Positions 15,655 through 21,749 of a stretch of DNA of 44,886 nt are shown in pieces; the stretch's first letter is position 1, and each line of letters begins with the position of its first letter. Made by a program: the position numbers and the translations under genes. Source of the stretch: Clostridiaceae bacterium (GTDB taxonomy: Bacteria > Bacillota > Clostridia > Lachnospirales > Lachnospiraceae); assembly GCA_009911305.1 (NCBI GenBank), contig QXXC01000029.1, positions 1 through 44,886 of the forward strand. Reading direction: 5' to 3'. The notes below the pieces were generated by a model. The model made no database searches, was not told the DNA's origin, and saw nothing but the letters and a program-made list of their open reading frames with translations.

Positions 15655-16692
15655 ATGGGAAAACCATATATTATCGCGGAAATGGGCGTTAATTTTCATG
15701 ATACGGCGGGGGCCATGAAAATCACGCCGCTGGAGGCGGCCAGACTCTATATTGACAGAGCCGCAGAGGCAGGGATCCACTGCGCCAAATTTCAGTCCTA
15801 CAAGGCGGGGACCATTGTCTCAAAGCATTCCCCCGCCTATTGGGATACGGCAAAGGAGCCGACAAAAACGCAGTATGAGCTGTTTTTAAAGCATGATCAC
15901 TTTGGAGAAGCGGAATACGAAGAGCTGTGCAGCTATACGCACAGGAGAGGGCTGGATTTTACGTCCACGCCCTTTGATTACGCGTCGGCAGACTATCTGG
16001 AGCGCATGGTGGATTTTTACAAGATCTCCTCGTCGGATCTGAGCAATCTCCCTTTTATCCGCCATATCGGGAAAAAGGGAAAGCCGGTGTGCCTCTCCAC
16101 AGGGGCGGCGTATCTCTCGGAGGTGGACGAGGCGGTGCGCGCGCTTAAGGAGGCGGGCTGCCGGGATATCGCGCTCCTGCACTGTGTCCTTTCGTATCCG
16201 ACGGCCCCGGAGGACGCGAACCTGCGGGTAATCCGGACCCTGAAACGGGCTTTTCCGGATGTACGGATCGGCTACAGCGACCACGTGGCGCCGGATGATG
16301 CGATGACGACCCTGACAGCGGCGTACATGCTGGGCGCGGAGGTGCTCGAAAAGCACTTTACACTGGACAAGTCGCTGCCGGGAAATGATCACTACCACGC
16401 GGGAGATCCGGAGGATTTTAAGAGGGCGGCTGCAAATTTTAAATGGCTTGGGAAGGTGCTGGGAACAGGGGAAAAGACGGTTCTGCCGTGCGAGGCCGTC
16501 CCGCGCCGCGAGGCAAGGCGCTCGCTGGTTCTCACCCGCCGCATGAGGGCCGGGGAGGTGATTACAGAAGGGGATCTGATGGCCAAACGGCCCGGAACAG
16601 GCATTTCCCCGCAGTTTATGGAGATCGTGGCTGGGAGGACGGTGAAGCGGGATTTGGAAGAGGATACGGTCCTGACCTGGGATATGGTGTGA
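15655..16692 (+). CDS. NeuB-family nonulosonic acid synthase
   Basis: 345 aa from ATG 15655, which follows GGAGGG and gives the family start GKPYIIAEMGVNF; ATG 15619 is upstream without a good site. The TIM-barrel part (to about 270) has CAKFQSYKAGTI, KISSSDLSNLPFI, STGAAYLSEVDEA, YSDH and a late KHFTLDKSLPGNDH, as in NeuB, PseI and LegI enzymes that condense phosphoenolpyruvate with a six-carbon amino sugar. A C-terminal SAF (antifreeze-like) domain covers about 285-345. It is the last gene of the operon. Which acid is made cannot be decided; dehydratase, aminotransferase and acetyltransferase steps are absent from the window. Confidence 0.88.
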   Translation: MGKPYIIAEMGVNFHDTAGAMKITPLEAARLYIDRAAEAGIHCAKFQSYKAGTIVSKHSPAYWDTAKEPTKTQYELFLKHDHFGEAEYEELCSYTHRRGLDFTSTPFDYASADYLERMVDFYKISSSDLSNLPFIRHIGKKGKPVCLSTGAAYLSEVDEAVRALKEAGCRDIALLHCVLSYPTAPEDANLRVIRTLKRAFPDVRIGYSDHVAPDDAMTTLTAAYMLGAEVLEKHFTLDKSLPGNDHYHAGDPEDFKRAAANFKWLGKVLGTGEKTVLPCEAVPRREARRSLVLTRRMRAGEVITEGDLMAKRPGTGISPQFMEIVAGRTVKRDLEEDTVLTWDMV

Positions 16693-16763
16693 CGTATGAA
16701 CAAACGGAGCAGAATAAGAGAGGAACTGCGTCCATGCAGCCGGCACAGGGCGTTTTTTGACCT

Positions 16764-16796
16764 GACACGAATCCTGCCGGAAACAGGATTCGTGTC
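16764..16796. terminator. Perfect 13-bp stem-loop after the polysaccharide operon
   Basis: GACACGAATCCTG (16764-16776) and CAGGATTCGTGTC (16784-16796) form a perfect stem around a 7-nt loop. No T-run follows on either strand, so it is not a textbook intrinsic terminator. It may stabilise the mRNA 3' end or act with Rho. Confidence 0.45.
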
Positions 16797-16919
16797 AATA
16801 CGGCTCGCAGTTTCTTTGTTCAATCGCCGGGGAATCCGGCAGCATTGGGTGTTCTGCTGGATGTTCATCTGTGCGCATGACCTTCCGGTTTACTTAGTAA
16901 TTGCGCCTGTGAAACCTTA

Positions 16920-16940
16920 GAGCGTGTCTGAAACACGCCC
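16920..16940. repeat. Short palindromic repeat, copy 1 (GAGCGTGTCTGAAACA)
   Basis: 21-bp unit that recurs inverted at 17743-17763 (20 of 21 identical) and, less well, at 19247-19267. It forms a small hairpin (GCGTGT / ACACGC). Its sequence matches the ends of the 160-bp element at 44653-44812, so it may be a remnant of the same element. Confidence 0.7.
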
Positions 16941-16954
16941 GAGTGAAAAACACA

Positions 16955-17575
16955 TCAGTCCGCACGGGAATCCCCCGCATGATTTTCCAGAAATTCGATC
17001 TGCTCCTGTCGGTTCATCTGAGAATCGATCACTTCTGCGTCCTTCGTAATAAAGACGCTTTCCGCATGGCTCGACAGCTGATATTGCCCTTCTGCGGATA
17101 TATAAAGTATCCCTGTGAAAACATATGGCTTCAGATCATCCGGCCCGTCGGGTTCCTGTTTGGGATACATATAATAAATCTCGATATAATCATACTCCTG
17201 AAACGTCCGGGCAGCCGGCGTCTCTATCGCTGCGTCCGCTTTATTTTCTGCAATTTTAATCAGCCTGCCGCCGTTTTCCTTTTTTTCAGAGTAAGGCAGT
17301 CCCGATGCCTGGATAAAGGCGATGGCTTCCTGATAAGAGGCCGTCTGCGGAAAATCAATATACAGCCTGCGCAGCGGCTCCGGCTCGCTTAAGAATGCCT
17401 GATGATCAGGCGGTGAGCCGGGCGGCGTCTCTGATTCTGCGCCATCCTTCGCATGGCGGTTTGTCTCTTCTTCCCTTACAGTCTGTTGTTCTTCAGCAGA
17501 CCCTGCCTTTTGCGCGCATCCTGATAAAAACAAAGCTGTCATGATAAATAAAGTGTAATTCCTGAAGTTCCTCAT
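16955..17575 (-). CDS. Putative lipoprotein of unknown function
   Basis: 206 aa on the minus strand, starting at 17575, where GGAGG stands six bases upstream. A basic start, a hydrophobic stretch and the lipobox LSGC (cleavage before Cys about residue 19) mark a lipid-anchored exported protein. A Glu/Thr/Pro-rich linker (about 25-60) is followed by a globular part with YIDFPQTASYQEAIAFIQAS and YDYIEIYYMYPKQEP; I recognise no family. It runs against the surrounding genes, has its own promoter (17657-17685) and sits between inverted copies of a short repeat, so it looks like an inserted unit. Confidence 0.65.
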   Translation of the reverse strand: MRNFRNYTLFIMTALFLSGCAQKAGSAEEQQTVREEETNRHAKDGAESETPPGSPPDHQAFLSEPEPLRRLYIDFPQTASYQEAIAFIQASGLPYSEKKENGGRLIKIAENKADAAIETPAARTFQEYDYIEIYYMYPKQEPDGPDDLKPYVFTGILYISAEGQYQLSSHAESVFITKDAEVIDSQMNRQEQIEFLENHAGDSRAD

Positions 17576-17656
17576 TGATTTGCCTCCATGAATCAATATA
17601 TCCTGAAATGGATGGCTCATTACCTGAATGAATCATCTCACAGTATCTGCTTTTTA

Positions 17657-17685
17657 AGTATAGCCGATGTTGCGCAGATGTGCAA
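17657..17685 (-). promoter_or_regulatory. Promoter of the lipoprotein gene
   Basis: On the minus strand TTGCAC, a 17-bp spacer and TATACT. Both hexamers are close to consensus and the start site would lie about 75 nt before the gene's start codon. Confidence 0.6.
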
Positions 17686-17742
17686 TATGTTCAGGCAGCG
17701 TTTCTTCGGGCCTCCCGCAGAGCGGGACGAACATCCGGCAGA

Positions 17743-17763
17743 GGGCATGTTTCAGACACGCTC
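17743..17763. repeat. Short palindromic repeat, copy 2 (inverted)
   Basis: Reverse complement of 16920-16940 with one mismatch. Together they bracket the minus-strand lipoprotein gene and its promoter. Confidence 0.7.
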
Positions 17764-17796
17764 CGGCACAGCGCGGTTAGTTTATAAAAAATTTCC

Positions 17797-17825
17797 TTGA
17801 ATTTCCTTAGATATAATGGTATGGT
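17797..17825 (+). promoter_or_regulatory. Weak candidate promoter of the YnbB-like gene
   Basis: TTGAAT (17797-17802), 17 bp, TATGGT (17820-17825), each four of six matches. A perfect TATAAT at 17812-17817 overlaps but lacks a -35 at proper distance. Confidence 0.35.
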
Positions 17826-17893
17826 AAAGAGAACGCAAAATACAGCGGTTCGCCCCGGCGGAACCGTTACCATAAAACTGCATGCCGAAACGG

Positions 17894-17920
17894 CGCAGGA
17901 GGGGGCCCCGGCCTGCTTTT
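17894..17920 (+). terminator. Leader hairpin with short T-run (possible attenuator)
   Basis: GCAGG (17894-17898) pairs with CCTGC (17912-17916), with additional G:C pairs inside and four T behind it. It lies in the untranslated leader, 29 bp from the start codon, so it could attenuate the downstream gene. Confidence 0.35.
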
Positions 17921-17945
17921 CCTGTACATAAGGAGAATAAAGGAT

Positions 17946-19247
17946 ATGCCAAAGTCAGAACAACTGAGAAAGATATATGAACATCTTGGAATCAGCCGCG
18001 AGGCGCTGGATTTCGGGACAGAGATTGAGCGCTCGCTGAAGGAGCGCTTTGAGGAGATCGACAAAACGGCGGAGTATAACCAGCTCAAGGTGATCGCCGC
18101 CATGCAGAAGAACCGGATCAGCGACATCCATTTTGCAGGCACCACAGGCTACGGCTACAATGATCTCGGCCGCGGCGCGCTGGAGCGCGTGTATGCAGAT
18201 GTATTCCACACCGAGGACGCGCTGGTCCGGCCGCAGATCGTGTGCGGGACGCATGCGCTCTACACGGCCCTGGCCGGGAACCTGCGGCCGGGGGACGAGC
18301 TTTTCTCCCCGGTGGGAAAGCCGTACGACACGCTGGAGGAGGTAATCGGCATCCGAACGTCAAACGGTTCCCTGAAGGAATACGGCATAACGTACCGCCA
18401 GGTGGATCTTCTGGAGGACGGCGGCTTTGACTATGAAGGGATCCGGCGCGCCATCAGCGCCAGGACGAAGCTGGCGACGATCCAGCGCTCCAAAGGCTAT
18501 GCGTCGCGCCCGACCCTGTCCGTGGAGCGGATCCGGGAGCTGATTTCCTTTATAAAAGAGATCAAACCGGACGTGATCTGCATGGTTGACAACTGCTACG
18601 GGGAATTTGTGGAAACCACAGAGCCGGGCGATGTGGGGGCGGACATGACCGTGGGTTCCCTGATCAAGAATCCCGGCGGCGGACTGGCCCCCATCGGCGG
18701 CTATATCGCAGGGACAAAGACGTGCGTCGAAAACGCCGCCTTCCGCCTGGGCTCTCCCGGCCTGGGCCGCGAGGTAGGGGCCAGCCTGGGGGTCAATCAG
18801 TCCCTGTTCCAGGGCCTCTTTATGGCGCCGGCTGTGGTGGCCGGAGCTTTAAAAGGAGCGATTTTCGCCGCAAACGTATATGAACGCCTGGGCTTTCCCG
18901 TGATGCCGGACGGACAGGAGAGCCGTCACGACATCATCCAGGCTGTTACGCTGAAAAGCCCGGAGGGTGTGGCCGCATTCTGCCAGGGCATCCAGGCCGC
19001 CGCGCCGGTGGACAGCTTCGTCACGCCGGAAGCGTGGGACATGCCGGGCTATGATTCGCCGGTTATCATGGCGGCCGGGGCCTTTGTGCAGGGCTCATCC
19101 ATCGAGCTGTCAGCCGACGGCCCGATCAAAGAGCCCTACAGCGTTTATTTCCAGGGCGGCCTGACATGGCATCATGCAAAGCTCGGGATTCTGATGTCGC
19201 TGCAGAAGATGGCGGACGCGGGCCTGGCAGAGATTCCGCGTGTGTAG
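17946..19247 (+). CDS. PLP-dependent methionine gamma-lyase-like protein (YnbB / aluminium-resistance family)
   Basis: 433 aa. The fold-type-I PLP enzyme pattern is clear: IHFAGTTGYGYNDLGRGALE near the start, CGTHALYTAL for phosphate binding, VDNCYGEFVE for the ring-binding Asp, and the Schiff-base lysine Lys241 in GSLIKNPGGGLAPIGGYIAG. This is the cystathionine beta-lyase-like family often labelled methionine gamma-lyase or aluminium-resistance protein; the true reaction is unproven. Its neighbour in many Bacillota is glnR or hfq-miaA; here it stands alone between repeats. Length is typical. Confidence 0.85.
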   Translation: MPKSEQLRKIYEHLGISREALDFGTEIERSLKERFEEIDKTAEYNQLKVIAAMQKNRISDIHFAGTTGYGYNDLGRGALERVYADVFHTEDALVRPQIVCGTHALYTALAGNLRPGDELFSPVGKPYDTLEEVIGIRTSNGSLKEYGITYRQVDLLEDGGFDYEGIRRAISARTKLATIQRSKGYASRPTLSVERIRELISFIKEIKPDVICMVDNCYGEFVETTEPGDVGADMTVGSLIKNPGGGLAPIGGYIAGTKTCVENAAFRLGSPGLGREVGASLGVNQSLFQGLFMAPAVVAGALKGAIFAANVYERLGFPVMPDGQESRHDIIQAVTLKSPEGVAAFCQGIQAAAPVDSFVTPEAWDMPGYDSPVIMAAGAFVQGSSIELSADGPIKEPYSVYFQGGLTWHHAKLGILMSLQKMADAGLAEIPRV

Positions 19248-19267
19248 AGCATGCTTCAGACACGCTC
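19247..19267. repeat. Short palindromic repeat, copy 3
   Basis: Same orientation as copy 2 and matching it over most of its length (CTTCAGACACGCTC part). It overlaps the last base of the YnbB-like stop codon, so copies 2 and 3 are direct repeats bracketing that gene. Confidence 0.6.
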
Positions 19268-19319
19268 CGGCGTTTTATCCGTCTGGGAAAGGCAAGCAGC
19301 GGAAAGAGAGGAGCCGATC

Positions 19320-19574
19320 ATGGGCAGAGAAAAGAATTTCTGGATTTTGCTTCTGTTTTTACTGACAGGCATCGTGCTTGGCGGTTTCCTGGGCAGCCTG
19401 GCATCCGGTATCCCGTGGCTGTCATGGCTGAATTTCGGGGAGACGTTCGGGCTGACGGATCCGCTGAAGCTGGACTTCGGGATTCTGGTCATCACCTTTG
19501 GCCTGACGATCCGGATCACCATGGCCAGTATCATCGGGGTGCTGGCCGCGATCCTGGCATACCGCATCTTTTAG
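19320..19574 (+). CDS. DUF4321 small membrane protein
   Basis: 84 aa from ATG 19320 (GAGAGGAG upstream); the longer frame from 19251 lacks a site. Two hydrophobic segments: residues about 7-30 (FWILLLFLLTGIVLGGFLGS) and about 55-83, separated by a short loop ending PLKLDFGILVITFGLTIRI. This is the DUF4321 family, found in Clostridia next to radC and mre genes. Its role is unknown; context suggests the cell envelope. Confidence 0.8.
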   Translation: MGREKNFWILLLFLLTGIVLGGFLGSLASGIPWLSWLNFGETFGLTDPLKLDFGILVITFGLTIRITMASIIGVLAAILAYRIF

Positions 19575-19707
19575 AGATGTGAACGCCTGCGGATATGGAA
19601 TCATTAATAAATGACGATTCCCGGGCGGCTTTCCCTTCTCAGACGTACTTGGAGAGGCGCGTTTAAAACGGCAGGGCCCGCCTCGGGCCGCCGGTGAGGA
19701 GGTCAGG

Positions 19708-20400
19708 ATGGAACGACGGAAGATGAAGGAACTGCCCTGTGAGGACAGGCCCTATGAGAAATGCGCCGCGCAGGGGCCGGAGGCCTTGACGGACGCGGAG
19801 CTTCTGGCAGTGATGCTGCGGACCGGGACCCGGGGAGAGAATTCCCTGGAGCTTGCCAAGCGGCTTCTTGCGGAATGCCAGCCGGAGGGGCTTTTGGGCC
19901 TGATGCATTTATCCCTGCCGGAGCTGATGGAGCTTCGGGGCATCGGCCGGGTGAAGGGGATTGAGCTCTTGTGCGTGGGCGAGCTGTCGAGGCGCATCTG
20001 GAAGTCCGTGGTGCGGGATAATGTACCGGTTTTTACGGATGCGGCGCGGATTTCGAGCTACTATATGGAGGACATGCGCCATATGGAGCAGGAAGAGCTG
20101 CATCTGATGATGCTGAATACGAAAAACACGCTGATCCGCGATTCGCTGATCTTCAGGGGCACGGTGAATCTGTCCGTGGCGTCTCCCAGGGAGATCTTTA
20201 TTGAAGCGCTGCGCTACCATGCGGTGAGCGTGATCCTGATCCACAACCATCCGAGCGGCGATCCGTCGCCCAGCCGGGAGGATCAGAGGATGACGGCGCA
20301 GATGAAGGAGGCGGGGGCCCTTCTGGGGATCCGGCTTCTGGATCACATTATCATTGGAAATCAGGCCTATTTCAGTTTTAAGGAACGGGGAATACTATAG
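19708..20400 (+). CDS. radC: RadC-family JAB/MPN domain protein
   Basis: 230 aa. The N-terminal part has a helix-hairpin-helix-like region (LMELRGIGRVKGIELL); the C-terminal JAMM domain has the metal motif HNHPSGDPSPSRED with His179, His181 and Asp192, and a preceding Glu in PREIFIEALRYH. RadC was once linked to DNA repair, but its function is unresolved. It commonly lies just before mre genes in Clostridia, as here. A GAGGAGG site precedes the ATG. The mreC start codon follows the stop after one base. Confidence 0.88.
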   Translation: MERRKMKELPCEDRPYEKCAAQGPEALTDAELLAVMLRTGTRGENSLELAKRLLAECQPEGLLGLMHLSLPELMELRGIGRVKGIELLCVGELSRRIWKSVVRDNVPVFTDAARISSYYMEDMRHMEQEELHLMMLNTKNTLIRDSLIFRGTVNLSVASPREIFIEALRYHAVSVILIHNHPSGDPSPSREDQRMTAQMKEAGALLGIRLLDHIIIGNQAYFSFKERGIL

Positions 20401-20401
20401 A

Positions 20402-21250
20402 ATGAAGAACAGCAAATATATCCTGGCAGGGCTGTCCGTGTTCTGCATCCTGCTGATTGGAGTTACGTCGTTCAGCAGCAGCTTTCTTGCGCCGCTGCGC
20501 GTCGGGGTCGGCTATGCGCTCGTCCCGCTCCAGTCGGGCGTCAATGCGGTCGGCGCCAGTATTTACAATTATATCCGGGATTTTTCATCCCTCAAGGCGG
20601 CTCAGGCGGAAAAAGAGGCCCTCGCAGCGCGCGTCAGCCAGCTCACGGAGGAGAACACGCGCCTTCAGGCCGAGGTGTACGAGCTTGCAAGGCTCCGGGA
20701 GCTGTTCGGGCTGGATCAGGAGTACATGCAGTACGAGAAGGTGGCGGCCCGCATCATTGCCAGGGACTCGGGCAACTGGTTCCAGGTGTTCCGCATCGAT
20801 AAGGGGTCTGCGGACGGCATTATGGTTGACATGAATGTCATGGCAGACGGCGGCCTGGTGGGGATCGTTATCGACGTGGGCGCCAATTACGCCACGGTCC
20901 GCACCATCATCGACGACGACAGCAATGTCAGCGGCATGTCGCTGCGGTCCGGGGATACGTGCAATGTGTCCGGGGATCTGACGCTCTACGAGCAGGGCCG
21001 GATCGGGCTTGACCACATTAAAAAGGAGGCGGATATCCAGGACGGAGACAAGATCGTCACCTCCAATATCAGCGATGTGTTCCTGCCTGGTATTCTGATC
21101 GGCTACGCGTCGGAGCTGTCCACGGATGCGAATAATGTCACAAAGTCAGGCTGCATTATCCCCGCGGCGAGGTTTGACAACCTCCAGGAGGTGCTGGTGA
21201 TCACGCAGCTTAAAAACAGGAGAGACGGGCATGCGGAAAATCCTGATTAA
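20402..21250 (+). CDS. mreC: Rod-shape protein MreC
   Basis: 282 aa from ATG 20402, behind AAGGAACGGGGA. One N-terminal membrane helix (about 6-26), a coiled coil (about 60-100, KAAQAEKEALAARVSQLTEE), then the two beta-barrel domains of MreC with VAARIIARDSGNWFQVFRID and LVGIVIDVGANYATVRTIID. MreC links the cytoplasmic MreB scaffold to penicillin-binding proteins outside the membrane. It overlaps mreD by 20 bp. The usual mreB between radC and mreC is missing from this locus. Confidence 0.9.
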   Translation: MKNSKYILAGLSVFCILLIGVTSFSSSFLAPLRVGVGYALVPLQSGVNAVGASIYNYIRDFSSLKAAQAEKEALAARVSQLTEENTRLQAEVYELARLRELFGLDQEYMQYEKVAARIIARDSGNWFQVFRIDKGSADGIMVDMNVMADGGLVGIVIDVGANYATVRTIIDDDSNVSGMSLRSGDTCNVSGDLTLYEQGRIGLDHIKKEADIQDGDKIVTSNISDVFLPGILIGYASELSTDANNVTKSGCIIPAARFDNLQEVLVITQLKNRRDGHAENPD

Positions 21251-21749
21251 CATTGGCCTGATGGTTCTGGCCTTTACCATCCAGATCTGTGTGTTCCCGC
21301 AGATTGCCTTTCTGTCTGCGGCGCCGAATCTGCTTCTCACCCTGACGTTCATCTGCGCGTTTATTGAGGGAAAGGAGATGGGGATGCTGTACGGCTTTGT
21401 CGCCGGGCTTCTCATGGATCTCTTTTACAGCGGCCCCTTTGGCTTTTACACCCTGTTTTTCGTGAATATGGGGTATATAAACGGGATCTGCACAAAATAT
21501 TATTATGAGGATTATATTACGCTGCCGCTGGTCTTAAGCATTGTAAATGATCTGGCCTATAATCTGTATATCTACATTTTCCGTTTCCTGATCCGGAACC
21601 GGCTGAATTTCGGGCATTATTTCCTGAAAATCATCCTGCCGGAGATGATTTTTACGACGGTGACGACCCTGGTATGTTATTCATTCCTTTTATTTATCCA
21701 CCGCAAACTCAGGGAATGGGAGCAAAGGAGAGACTCGAATCTTGTTTGA
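21231..21749 (+). CDS. mreD: Rod-shape protein MreD
   Basis: 172 aa, almost wholly hydrophobic with about five membrane helices, starting MRKILINIGLMVLAFTIQIC. The LYGFVAGLLMDLFYSGPFGF segment is the MreD signature. It works with MreC and RodA/PBP2 in side-wall synthesis. It overlaps mreC at its start and the PBP gene at its end, so translation of the three is coupled. Confidence 0.88.
   Translation: MRKILINIGLMVLAFTIQICVFPQIAFLSAAPNLLLTLTFICAFIEGKEMGMLYGFVAGLLMDLFYSGPFGFYTLFFVNMGYINGICTKYYYEDYITLPLVLSIVNDLAYNLYIYIFRFLIRNRLNFGHYFLKIILPEMIFTTVTTLVCYSFLLFIHRKLREWEQRRDSNLV

Larger units (their letters stand above)
17576..17945. other. Divergent intergenic region
   Basis: 370 bp without a gene. 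It contains the leftward lipoprotein promoter, the inverted repeat copy at 17743-17763, a weak rightward promoter near 17797-17825, and two GC-rich stem-loops (about 17844-17867 and 17894-17920) in the leader of the rightward gene. Confidence 0.6.
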
